DNA of 64,000 nucleotides from Polytrichum commune (lineage: Eukaryota; Streptophyta; Polytrichopsida; Polytrichales; Polytrichaceae). A program made the translations under genes and the position numbers. The first letter of the stretch is position 1; each line of letters opens with the position of its first letter. Below the pieces are notes generated by a model. The model made no database searches and was not told the DNA's origin. It saw only the letters and a list, made by a program, of their open reading frames with translations. The DNA lies in NCBI GenBank assembly GCA_950295325.1, contig OX485806.1:12402001-12466000 (forward strand), read 5' to 3'. This document shows, one piece after another, positions 1-11,450 of this stretch.

Positions 1-579
1 CACTTTTTGAAAACCAATAATCATGGAAGTAGAATCTACAAACATTAGAATCTACTTCTATGAAAGTAAATTATGTAATTTTCAAATATATTCATGAAAA
101 CATCACGACCCACCTTATTAGTGACTTTAGTACGAATCATTATTATTTTGAGTTCTATAACTAGGGAATGTGGCCACTTGCACCTCTAAACTGACAGGGT
201 ACAACTCTTGTTCACTTTACCATGCTTTGGCCCCGGTCTCCAAATATGAGGCTAGGTTTGGAGTACGTTGTTGTTCATTCTAAAAAATTCATTGTTGTTT
301 GGAGGTATAGAATGATCATTCCCTTGACGCATCAACCCTTATTGTTATTTTCATGCTTCAAGTTTATGCTTAAATGACAAGTGGACTATGTTACATAACA
401 TCAAAATGTTTGAGAAGCTTCCTTAGCCTTTACTATGTCAAATCAAATGATTCAATTGTCATGTGCATAAAGATCAAACTAATAGTCACATTTCTCACAA
501 ACCTTGAGCCATGGAGGATATGAATAGCATGCTTCTCTACTTGCCTCATGCCATAAATGTATGTGTTCTAATTGCGCAG
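1..579. other. Intron or upstream DNA of the SPAG1-like gene
   Basis: No coding stretch that fits the TPR gene is visible here. The first recognisable exon starts just after the acceptor CAG at 577-579, already inside a TPR repeat, so the window opens within an intron of that gene and earlier exons lie to the left. The DNA is AT-rich with no clear repeat. Confidence 0.6.
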
Positions 580-3500
580 GCACTTATGCGCCGCGGCTTG
601 GCCAATTTGGAAATGGATAGACCTGAAGAGGCCATAAAAGGTGCATGTTGTAACATTTTTCTATTTCACGTCGATAGTATGAGTAGATGTAGGCAAGACA
701 TGTATAACGTAGTAAATCTAATGCTTTGCATTAGCATTAAGACTAGAATTTTAAGTTGGAAGCAATTCGCAATGAACATTTATCTTGAAGGACATGAATG
801 TGTCTAACTTTCCAAGAATTATTCCATGTATGGTATAATTTCTTTTTAGCCTCTTTCTGCAACTATATATACACATGTACAAGTCTATTTGACCCGCATA
901 TGTACAAATCTATTCACATAGGAGTTGTCACTTCAAGATCTCATTGGTAGTGTTATTCTATCCATCAAGTTTTATATTTGTGTGACAGACTTACGAGCAT
1001 CATCAACATTGGACCCAAACAATCAAGAGGCTCAATCCCTCATAAGGCGCACAGAGCTTGCACTGAAAAAGAAAGAAGATAAACTTGCTGAAGAACTTGA
1101 AATAAAGAAGAAACGTGAGGAAGAGCTTGAACTTAAAAGGCAACATGACGAAGAGCTCGAACGTCAAAGGAAAGAAGTTGAAAACCGTGAACTTGACATA
1201 AACAGTTTTAAAACCGCCCTTAACCCAAGACATAGTACACGGATGACAATAGAGGATGTGGATGGCTGCAACAGTATTGGAGATTCCATTTGCACAAGTT
1301 TAAATCACCATGAAGATGAAGGGCATGGCACAAATGAAGCTACCAATGAGGCAAAAAGGAAGGAACCGAAGGTCCACAACTGGCCAAGTAGGCCGCACAA
1401 ATACAACACTAGAAACACAAAAATGCGACCGTTGAATGAACAAACCAAGGCTATAGAGAATTCAATGAATACTCAAATTGTAGGTGCTACCCAAGATGGG
1501 CAAAAACCCCTTAAAGGTGATGATAAGAAGTTTGGTGCTATTATTCAACATGAATCGAAGGGTGCAAGTGGTCAAGTGGTAGTGGATAAAGTTGTGCACC
1601 CCCCAAAGATACTTGGAGCCATGGAAGTACAAGGATCTCTCCTAGATGGTGATGATGCCTATGGGAAAGTGCCAAAGATTGTGGAACGTGATAACATGAG
1701 AGCACATGGGAACAAATCTAGCATGGAGGCCTTTGATAACAATATGACTCATTACAACACAAATTCAGATGCCACAACAAGCCCAACAAGGGGCTCAATA
1801 GAAAATGAACTGAATGACAACCTTAATCATAATGTGGTAGGGAATCACGGTATGCTTGCTAAAGAGTGGCGGCTTAATGGAAATAGTTTCTTTGCTCGTG
1901 GCGATATCAAAAGAGCAGAAGAGTCTTATACGACAAGTCTAAAACATTGTCGGAGGTGATCAACATGCACATATATATAATGAATGTTTGAGATTTGTTG
2001 TAGGGTTGCATTGAAGTGAATTATGGGTTTACATTGAAGTGAGCACTTTCTTTAGCAGTTTGACGAACGCAAACGTTAAGTTCATGATATATGTGATTAA
2101 CATATCTTTTTGGTTATTCACATGTGATGGTATCTTGCACCTAGTGCGGTGACATTGTCCAATAGAGCCATGTGCCGAATCAAGTTGGGGAACTACAATG
2201 GTGCAGAGCAAGATGCATCAGATGCCATAGGCATGGACCCAAAGTTTCATAAAGCTTATTACCGTCGCGGGCTAGCTCGGCGACAATTGGGTCGGCTCCG
2301 TGCAGCCCAAGAAGATTTCCAAGTGAGACACTTGATCACCTCATAACTTGACAAATTCAACCATTAGACAATATGTTTGTAAAATTTAATGAGAGGTTGA
2401 TTGTTACTATGATGATGACCAATCATCTTGTCACTTTTTTGCCACCGTGGAATTCCATTTTATTCAAAGTGATCGTGATAAGATCTTGGCATGTGCTAAT
2501 GTACATTCAATCTCCTCATAATGACATGCACCTCATCGAATGAAAGATTATCTCCCTTTATAAGCTTGTCTAGATTAATACATAATAACCCCAAAAATCA
2601 AGACTCTTGCAAATGTTGATATTTATCCAAACTTTGCTCCTTTCATTTCCTCCCAGGAAGTTCTAAAGGCATCACCGGGTTCTAAGAATGTTATGGTCGA
2701 GCTTGAATCTTTGGAATCTGAGTATATTCCAATGCGTAATGGGCCAATGACATTTGAAGAAATTGATGACCAAATAGACACAATCGTCCCAAGCCTCGCG
2801 GAGTCATCAAACGAGGCTTCTCCAAGACCTCCAAGGATCGCCTCGAAGGACCTAGATACACAAAACTCTAGCAAGGAAAATGCGAGGTCTCATCCTCCTA
2901 CCCAAAATCCTCAAAGAGAACATATGGATTCCCACGATAATTTCAAATCATCTCAAAATAATGCTTTAAATCCACAACCTAATGTACAAGATCTTCAAGA
3001 AGAACAACCATGTTTCCCGGAATATTCAAAATCATCTCAAAGTATTACTTCAACTCCGCGACTTGAAGTAGAATCCCACCATTTGGACGTGCAACATCCC
3101 CTACATGATTGTAAAAAACCTCAAGATTCCATAGAGGTCATTCAAAATCATTTGCAAAACTCCACTCAGCTCAAGGAAGACCACCCTCAAGTTTGTAGCA
3201 AGGATCCTCCTACAAAAGGGTCTGCTTGTTGCCATGTTGAATCAAATTGCATGCAACCATTAGAACCTGGAAAAGTGCACACGACAAATGTTGATCTTGA
3301 CTATCGAGCAGACGAGGAGAAAGAAAAAGGAAATATTTTCTTCAAGAAGGGGCAATACACTTTGGCAATCGAGTGTTATTCTCGTAGCCTTGAGATTTCT
3401 CCCATGAGGGCAACTATCCTTGCTAATCGTGCTCTTTGCTACATACATGTAAGTTGCGGTTAATCAATCCAAGGAGGAAACTCATACGCTAATTTCCCCT

Positions 3501-6500
3501 ACATTGAAATTGATACATGCATGAGACTCTCAAAATTCCAAAGCAAATCGGTAAGTCAACATGACAATGTTAAACCAAGTCAATCAACAACAAGGGTTGT
3601 CATTTCTTTATAAATAATATGGTACAAGTTTTTGTGAAGAAGTAGCTTGCTATTTTAAAAGTGAGGTGATGAGAATTTTGTGAATTATGGTTAATACTAA
3701 CCTGTTTTTTCATTACTAGGAGGTTATGATTATAAATCACCATGTATTATTAAGCAACATTACTAAGATGTTTGCCACCAATGTGTGTTTCTTAACTTGA
3801 TGCAGCTCAAGGAGTTCAAGAAGGCTATAAATGATAGCACTAAAGCCATTCATCTTGCACCTGGGTACACCAAAAGTTATCACAGACGAGCAGTGGCCTT
3901 GCATAAGCTTGGGGATCTAGAGGGTGCACTCAATGATTATCAAGTACATAAACTCGTGTTAAAACTATATCAGTTTGTCACCATATGTCCATGTTGAGAT
4001 GTCTATTACTGAGTGTTTCAATCGGTAATTGATTATATGAGTAGGTAGTGTGGAATTCCCTCGTATTTGTGGAAGATTGTTGTGTGGTTTGGAATTCGCC
4101 AATTAGTGCTTGATCTTATATAATAATTAAGACTCTCCCTATTATCTAAAAGCCCCCCCCCTCCCATTTGCAGTTGCCAATGTGAGGCTAGATTAAAACT
4201 ATTGCTATATTTCTACGACTAGAGTTTTGAACTTTCATGTTCACAAAGCACGATGGTAGATGCAAATACATCAATGTATATATGGTCATTGGATGAAAGG
4301 TAAGGATCCTCAAAGATCCGTATGTATGATACCAAAATATATATTTATTTTGTAGGCATTACAAAGACTTGTGTTCCACACAATGCAAACACTAATTGCA
4401 AAAAAGTTATACAGTGTTGTTTTGGGCATTTCATGTTCATAAGAATTTTTTGTAAATTTTTTTTCCCCCCCTTCGCAGAGCCTACCAAATGGTAAGAATC
4501 ATAATAAATAATAAAATACAAGAGAGAATTGGTAGTAACACTTGCAACGACGACTAAATACGAGGAAGAAAAATGCCTTGAAAACAACAACACGGTGTTG
4601 AAACTTTGTATATGACATTATCCATTGTGGAAGAAACTCATCGCGAATCCTACCGACGCATGCAGGTCGTGGCCACCTTCTCACCACACGATAAAAAACT
4701 CAAAAAAGACATCAAGGATCTCGAGAAGGAGATCGACATGCACGTCAACACTAAAGCTCGCACTACAAACCCAACAAAACCACAACCGATTTTGACCTCC
4801 GAGCCAAGCCCTAAGGAGGACGAGGCGCTCATGAAACCTCTCAAGACGACGATTTACAAAAACAACGACGCCTCACTCAACGCGGCGATCGATCGACAAG
4901 CATCCGAAGAAACGCTCCCAAGAAACGTCGAGGCCCCAATCGCAAGTGGAGCACGTGAATCTCCACGAGCCGATGCAACCGCCCGGAACATCAACACCCC
5001 GACAACTCCACCGATCACAATGTGTGAGAGAGTCGCAAGTGCAAAGAAAGCCGTGACCGTGGTCCCGCAAAAACCCAAGACGACCTTGGAGTTCGAGCGC
5101 ACGTGTGGCATGCTAAAAGAGAATCCCAAATTGGCCCGCAAGTATGTAAAGACAATCGAAGTCAAGAAGTATGCGGAGTTATTCAAAGAGTCCTTCACGG
5201 CCAACATTTTGCAGTGTTTTGTACACGTGTTGCGTAAGGGCTTCATGCCTAAAGATGCATTGGTATATCATTCTCCCCCTCTCACTCATGAAAAACATAC
5301 ACCAAAATGCCATCAAATACCTCACATACCTAGTCCTCAACAAAAGGAAACTTGATAATAAACAAACCACTGTCCCTCCGCCCTAAAGGGATGATAACTA
5401 ATGTCACAACACCAGAGCCCACCTCCCAAAGAGGCATAACGCCCCATACTACATCATGGGTAACATGATCAACATCGGGTTAACGGGCTCACATTCATGC
5501 CGGTACATAGTACGGGGCGTTATTTTTTCTTTTCTTTTCTTTTTCTTTTCTCCCCCTCTCAAAGGTCCTCTCAATGCACGATAACAGAAGACTTCACTTT
5601 TGTTCTCTTATTTGTGAATATACTCATAGCTTTCCACCAAGAGCTTTTGATTATATTTGATGTTGTTACCACCCTACCTTGCTCAACACTAATTTTCAAT
5701 TCTTTGACGATTAGTGCTAGAAGATATGCTAGAATTCTTCTTTTATCATTGTTAATTTGTTTTTTCATATCCTTATTGACATTAAATTCCAAACATGTAA
5801 CTTCTACATATTACCATAGTTGATATTTAGTGTTTGAGTTTACATTTAATGTTACTTACTTTCATAGGGTTATTGATTATTAGTGTATGCGTTTGTAGTT
5901 AGTGCATTAAACACTAGATATCCTATTTACTGTAGTGTCATATGATGCTTATGTCGGTTCGATGCTTAACTCACTCATAATACACATATGATTATTTGAA
6001 TTGTGCTATGATGTCATGGTGTGTGATTCACCAATAAACCAAAGTTTTGTTTCCGACATCTACACTTTGTCCCTAACTTTATCATGTGTATCATTCCACG
6101 GTCTCGATGTTTCATCGTACGGCTGATGGAGGTTATGTGAGACATGTCAATTTGAAAGACCACGGCTTTATTATATTTTATTAGCTTGGCAACACATTTT
6201 CAAATCATATCACATGGTGAACTAAAACACAACACAACACACACACAACATTATACATATCCATAACAGAGTTCCGTGGGACTGACATTATTTCACAGAA
6301 TATTCCCCACATCCAACAATGTAAATGTGGACAATATTCCTTGGAATACCGTCAGCCCGTCCCATAGAACATTGTTATGGATTTGAATAATGTTATGAAC
6401 AGAAATATTTTATTAGCTTGGCAACACATTTCCAAATCATATCACATGGTGAACTAAAACACAACACAACACAACACAACATTATACAAATCCATAACAG

Positions 6501-6857
6501 AGTTCCGTGGGACTGACATTATTTCACGGAATATTCCCCACATCCAACAATTTACATGTGGAAAATATTCCTTGGAATACCGTCAGCCCGTCCCATAGAA
6601 CATTGTTATGGATTTGAATAATGTTATGAACAAAAAAAACCACCGGTAGCGCTGCTGACGTGTCGTCTTTCGATTGGCAGGGGGCCGTAGCTGTACTCCA
6701 AGGCTTGACAAAGGTGAGACGATTTTCTCTCACGTTATTGCTCATGGCGTCTGTGGAGAAACAAGGACTCGAAACGATCTTCGACTGGCTTGCATTTGCA
6801 AGTGACGCCCCTTCGAGTGAAGTCCAAGAGCTTCGATCCCTATATTGTATAACCTAA
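580..6857 (+). CDS. SPAG1/RPAP3-like TPR co-chaperone (5' exons outside the window)
   Basis: Seven exons seen: 580-640, 989-1955, 2145-2322, 2657-3448, 3806-3943, 4666-5262, 6681-6857. All introns are GT..AG and phases match, giving 969 residues with TAA at 6855-6857. The order is: end of one TPR block (ALMRRGLANLE), a charged coiled coil at about residues 40-80, a low-complexity linker, a second TPR block across exons 2-4 (NRAMCRIKLGNYNGAEQDAS), another polar linker, a third TPR block across exons 4-6 (KEKGNIFFKKGQYTLAIECY), then an RPAP3_C domain from about residue 849 (TLEFERTCGMLKENPKLARK, then VLQGLTKVRRFSL in the last exon). RPAP3 and SPAG1 bind HSP90/HSP70 tails through TPRs and join R2TP through RPAP3_C. 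Human SPAG1 has three TPR blocks and helps assemble axonemal dynein arms in the cytoplasm. The three blocks favour SPAG1 over the single-block RPAP3 of flowering plants; the missing N-terminus leaves this open. The last intron (1.4 kb) is filled with transposons. Confidence 0.85.
5645..5937 (+). mobile_element. Non-autonomous CACTA-like element, copy 1 (truncated at left)
   Basis: It is homologous, in opposite orientation, to 57750-58077: both share the TTGTTACCACCCTACCTTGC block, the CATGTAACTTC block and an end of the form TATTTACTGTAGTG. The left end found in the other copy (CACTACACTAAATATGA) is missing here. It has no coding capacity. It lies in the last intron of the SPAG1-like gene. 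Confidence 0.7.
6181..6635. repeat. Fold-back MITE, duplicated in tandem (232 bp period)
   Basis: Two near-identical units begin at TTAGCTTGGCAACACATT (6181 and 6413). Each holds an imperfect palindrome of about 146 bp. Its left arm reads TCCATAACAGAGTTCCGTGG and its right arm is the inverse (TCCCATAGAACATTGTTATGG, shown in two overlapping parts by its first and last ten bases). The first unit carries the palindrome at about 6249-6399. The low divergence shows a recent tandem duplication including flanking DNA, just before the last exon of the SPAG1-like gene. Confidence 0.8.
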
Positions 6858-7418
6858 GTACACCGTTTAGGGTATTCTAGTGTCCTCCCTCACATGCACA
6901 ATAGTGTCACTTGCCCTATTTTGTTTGGGGCTATGCTAGGTTAGATCGATGATTGATAACTTCACCATACTTGTCCACCTCATGACACTTGGCAGTCAAG
7001 TGCGCTTACTAAAATTTCTTGGCATGAGCATGCTCGATAGTGTCATGAGGTGCATGCTACGTTACACAATGGTCCAGACGTTGACTAAAGGGTACACAAA
7101 TGGCACTTGCCAATAGTATGCTCAAGAGTATCTTCTTCTTGCACACTAGAATGTCAACACGTGACACTTGCCCTTAGTACGCTTAAGAATATCTTCCTCG
7201 TGCATATTGGAACGCAAAACTATCATTTAAAGTGTCTCAATGTGCTACTCTAATTGTGATAACGAAGATTTTTTTTTTTTCATTTAAAGAAAATACTTAT
7301 GTCAACGAGTAGAATCGTATTGGCAATTAGCAGGCATGACATTTTGAAACCTCTAGGCATCTCGTTTAAGCCCTTTGCAAATGGTGTAATTGACACTAAA
7401 CACCATGAGCGGTGTAGT
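6856..7418 (+). mobile_element. CACTA-like MITE family A, copy 1
   Basis: It matches the copies at 24900-25932 (inverted) and 45714-46240 almost end to end. Shared blocks include TAGTGTCACTTGCCC, CTAGGTTAGATCGATGAT and GACTAAAGGGTACACAAATG. The ends resemble CACTACACCG..CGGTGTAGTG; here the left end is altered to AAGTACACCG. It encodes no transposase. Its left end touches the stop codon of the SPAG1-like gene, so the 3' UTR of that gene is probably transposon sequence. Confidence 0.8.
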
Positions 7419-7724
7419 TAGAGAGGCGTCTATGGCGACGTCTCTGTGAAGAGGCAGGGTCAGATTTTGGCCTCATGCCTCGATCACACCAAATTGTCCA
7501 TCCAATTTCAGATGTGAAATTGGTAGGGAATCTGTTCATAAACAAATGTTGGCCGACCACTTTTCACACTATTACAACCGAAGGTGCCAACAGATGGTGT
7601 CTAAACTAGCCGGTGTGATCAGCCCCTCGGTTGGGGGTGTAACCCAAGTATACGACATCGAGCACCTCGATCTTCTTAATTGCATTAATCACAAGGTAGA
7701 GGCAAAGACATAGCCACCTATGTC

Positions 7725-9430
7725 TGGGGCAGTGATCGGGGAGATTTTTGGGCACAATCGGTTGAGATCCTAGTGTTTGCAAGTCCAACCGGTTACATGT
7801 TGACATCCTCCGGGTTTCCCTTTATTAAAGTAGGGTATATTCCATTAATAGATTCCTCTAAATGATCGCTAATTCTCCTAGAGTCTTCACTTTCAACCGG
7901 TTATTTCTCAAACTCAACCAATTCATTTGTAACTAACTACCAGTTCTCCTCGTTGACGTTGTGAATAAAATGGCTAGAATAGGCATTGACAAGCCACCCT
8001 GATCCCACCTTGAACCAACCCACCAACGAGATAGAGTGGAGCCCGTTACCTACCCTACATGAAGGTAGTGGAGGCCGCTATGAGGTGGCACCACTAATGG
8101 CACCTAAAACCGTCACTCTGTGGGCCCAAACACTCTTGCACCGCCGGGTACAGTTCAAGGTTGTAGAATGTTGGCAATTGGGAGGCGTTTATAAGTGTTG
8201 GTTTTAGATGGGGTGTTGGTTTTAGCACCCTACCTTATGTGATTTGGGTATCATCCAGTGTGCTCTGGTTTCAAAGAACGACTGGGCTTGATCTTACACC
8301 ATGCATAAAAGCAGGGTTGGTATTTATTGGCATCATCAACAATGGATAAGTTATCTGGGGAATTTCTCTTGTTTCTACCAGGTGAAATCTCTTAATCACA
8401 CTTACCTTGTAGGTGCATGACAAATATTTGATCATCACCTCTGGTACAAGTCGGTAATAAGATTCATTGACAACGTTAACAAGATCGATTCCAATGTTGA
8501 CGTCCATGCGGGAAATTCACACTTGATGCATCAATAGAATGTTGAACAATTTGTCAAGCAATTTGTGAACCTGGACATGTCGAAAAAGTTCGTGTCTCCT
8601 AGTACTTGATTACTGACTTTTGTGTCGTAGCATCACTACACTGATTATCCCAATTAGCGAGGGAGGGTTGATAGTGAGTGAGGGAAATTTTGTGAAAGTG
8701 GTGTTAAATTTCTTTACGCTATGAAATTAGTGCCACCAAAAGATCTAGGGAGTATTGTTCAATCCCAACATTATTCACTGAAAATACAATTCATAGCAAC
8801 ACTATTCATTGAAAGTATGAGCATCTTGACATCATTCATTGACATGCTTTCATATTAAAAAAAAATCGCCCTACAAACATCTTGTGACACGCACTTATTT
8901 TCTTAAAATCTATAATAAATAAGCATGTACTCATGAATTTAGTGTCACTCAGTAAAAACTCCAGCCCTCAATAACTTTGAGATTCCACTAAGTAGTGTGC
9001 GCTTTGGGAATTAGTACCACCCCCACTGATTGAGATAATCAATGTACTTAATGGTAAGGAAGCAACAGTCGTCACTGAAATTCCAAGTTCAAATTCAGAC
9101 TAATCTTGTTAGTGCATGACAGTAATTTGATCAGAACAGCGTCAAATGTTCACCATGAGTGTCCAATGTGAAACTCCTTGAATAAACAGAAGTAGAACGT
9201 CCTCCTCGTCACAGTGATCAGGCAGATTTTTGGGCATAATCGGTTGAGATCCTCATGTGTTTTGCAAGTCCAACCGGTTACATGTTGACATCCTTCGGTT
9301 TTTCTATACTAATTCAAGGTATATTCTATAAATTCCTCTAAAGTGATCGGTAATAACTTCAACCGGTTATTTTTCAAACTCAACTGTGTCATCTGTAACT
9401 CGCTGCTGGTTCTCCCTGATCATCGCCTCG
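7725..9430 (+). repeat. Pair of ~220-bp direct repeats about 1.25 kb apart
   Basis: The block 7725-7960 recurs at 9208-9430. Both carry GATTTTTGGGCA, GTCCAACCGGTTACATGTTG and TTCAACCGGTTATTT, and end near CTGGTTCTCC or CAGTTCTCC. The space between has no long ORF. Also shared inside are GGTGCATGACAAATATTTGA near 8410 and TAGTGCATGACAGTAATTTG near 9112, so the larger unit may itself be partly duplicated. A miniature LTR element (TRIM) is possible, but I saw no TG..CA ends or primer binding site. Confidence 0.55.
8631..9053. mobile_element. MITE with CACTA-like ends
   Basis: The left end CACTACACTGATTATCCCAA is matched, inverted, by the right end, which reads AGTACATTGATTATCTCAAT on the other strand. 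The inner part is about 380 bp, AT-rich and non-coding. It lies between the two direct repeats of the surrounding segment. Confidence 0.6.
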
Positions 9431-9589
9431 TCATCCTTTTTCAGCAACCAATCATGCAGTGTAAGTTACAAGTTACAAGATGTAAGTGAGTGTGCATTAC
9501 AATGCACCAAGGTGGAAACCAGATGCAAGAAGGTCGGAGCCTCAACACATAACACGGAGTACCTACCTCATCTTTGAACGATGTATAAG

Positions 9590-11160
9590 AATAAACCACT
9601 CGCACATGTTGGATGTTTCGGAATGTCAAGGACCCTCCTGCAAGTTGGGGAGCCACCTTTATGTGCACTCTAATGTCAAATAGCCGAGAACGTTCGATAT
9701 CCGATCATGGTATTCTACACAGTCGTTGAACGTTTTTGAAACATAAATTGATGACTCTCAAAACACATGAATACGAAAGACCGAGTTACCTCTATTGTCA
9801 CAAAGCGTGCCTTACGATTGGTAACAACTTTATTCGTTTGTCATCCTCGTGTGTGAGTCATGACCGTTTGGCGGAACACTTTTACCTGAATGTTGGAAAT
9901 TTTGGGGTTTTCGACGGTTTTAAAAAACATTTTACACTTGCACACACAAAGTTGATCTTTAAATGTTGGACGTTTCGAAACGTGTGTGAGTGTTGTATAA
10001 TAATCCACTCACGCACGACAAGTAGTAGACGTTTTGGAATGCCCATGACCCTCCCGCAAGTTGGGGAGAGCTACCTTTTTGTGCACTTCAACATCGTACT
10101 ACCAAGAACATTTGACGTCCAATCACAATGTCCTACACAATCATCAAATGTTTTGAAACCCTCGACAAGTCTCGGAACACAATAAATAAGAAAACCAAGT
10201 TTACCTTCCTCATCACAAATGTTGGCTTGTGATTGATAACAATTTTATCGGGTGGCTCATCCTTGTGTGTGAATCATGACTTTCTACTACAACACTTTAC
10301 TTGAATGTTGGATGTTTCAAAACATTTGACATTTCAAAAACATTTTGCACTCGCACACACAAAACTACTCTTTGAAACGTTGACTCTTTTGGAACATCAA
10401 GGACCCTCCCGCAAATTGGGTAGCCACCTTTTGTGCACTTAAACATGAACGACTGAGAACGTTCGATGTTGGATCGCGGAGCTCTACATGGTCATTGAAT
10501 GTTTTGAATTGGTACTCAACGGTTCTTAAAACACAGTAAGACAAAATATCGAGTTGTCTTCCTCATCGCTAATCCCCGACTTGCCATTGGTAACAACTTT
10601 ATTGGTTTCTCATCGTCATGTCTACCTACTGGAACACTTACCCGAATGTTAGACGTTTCGGAACGAACGTCTCTAAATCTTTTTGCACTCACACTCGCGA
10701 AGCTACTTTTTGAAACATTGAACATTCAGAAATGATTGATGCTCAGCATGTGTGAGTTGTATATAATTACCCATCCGCAAACGGTCAATGTCCCAAGTTT
10801 TGAAACTTCAAGGACCCTCCGCAAGTTGGGGAGCCATCTTTTCATGCACTTAATTAACTTTAGACGATTAAGAACATTTGATGTCCGATTGCGGTGTCTT
10901 ACAGTCATTGATCATTTCGAAAAATTCGACGACTCTCAAAACACAATTTGGCAAAAGACCAAGGTACCTTCCTCCTCGTTTGTGAATCGTGACTTACTGG
11001 AAAACTACTTATACTCAAATGTTGGATGTCTCAAAAACTTTTTGCACTTGCAGGCGCAAAGGCTACTATTTGAAAGTGTCGAATGTTCTGAACTGAAACG
11101 TCTGACATGTTTGAGCGGTATATAAGTTAGACCGATTGGAAATTTTTGAAAGTGACAGAG
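9590..11160 (+). repeat. Divergent tandem array, about 4 units of 350-420 bp
   Basis: The core AAGGACCCTCCCGCAAGTTG, followed by GGGGAGCCACCTTT, recurs near 9627, 10047, 10397 and 10808. Each unit has the same order: a GTTGGACGTTTCGGAA-like stretch, this core, a GAACGTTCGATGTCCGAT-like stretch, GTCATTGAATGTTTT, CTCAAAACACA, GATTGGTAACAACTTTAT and CATCCTCGTGTGTGAATC. Short ORFs in the array (for example 9736-10185) are repeat by-products. It sits 300 bp upstream of the HNH-like gene. Confidence 0.85.
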
Positions 11161-11295
11161 GATTCCACAAGTCACGTGTGTCTTCTGTTGATGATAACCT
11201 CGGAGATAACCTCATCTGGCAGCTGACTGAGTCCTAATCTGCTTTGTGGTAGTAGTCAAAAGTTATCGGGGAATTTCGAGCCCTACAAATGGCCA

Positions 11296-11332
11296 GGGTT
11301 TAGTGTTTAGGGTTTAGGGTTTAAGGTTTACG
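11296..11332 (+). promoter_or_regulatory. Telo-box cluster (TTTAGGG repeats)
   Basis: Near-tandem copies of TTTAGGG lie about 120-155 bp upstream of the ATG at 11451. Plant promoters of highly expressed or translation-related genes often carry the telo-box AAACCCTA, bound by TRB/PUR-type proteins. A regulatory role here is inference from position. It is too short for a telomere relic to be likely. Confidence 0.5.
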
Positions 11333-11450
11333 AATTCCGGAATCGTGGCAGGCTTTTTGGCGGGCATGCTGTAGCATTGTCAGCAGAACGCATCGAGACA
11401 GATTCGATTTCGCTAATAGCATTATCGTGGCTTGGCGAATTCTATTCACC

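Noticed and set aside
4355-4440. Possible extra exon of the SPAG1-like gene after a TAG acceptor
   Set aside because: It ends in a stop without a usable donor and breaks the TPR. The acceptor before 4666 keeps phase and gives a continuous TPR helix.
9736-10185. 149-codon open frame
   Set aside because: It lies wholly within the divergent tandem array and is not kept open in the other units.
11296-11332. Interstitial telomere block
   Set aside because: Only a few imperfect TTTAGGG units; a promoter telo-box is simpler.
11427-11450. Longer N-terminus for the HNH-like protein
   Set aside because: It would need a GTG start; the ATG at 11451 follows in frame.
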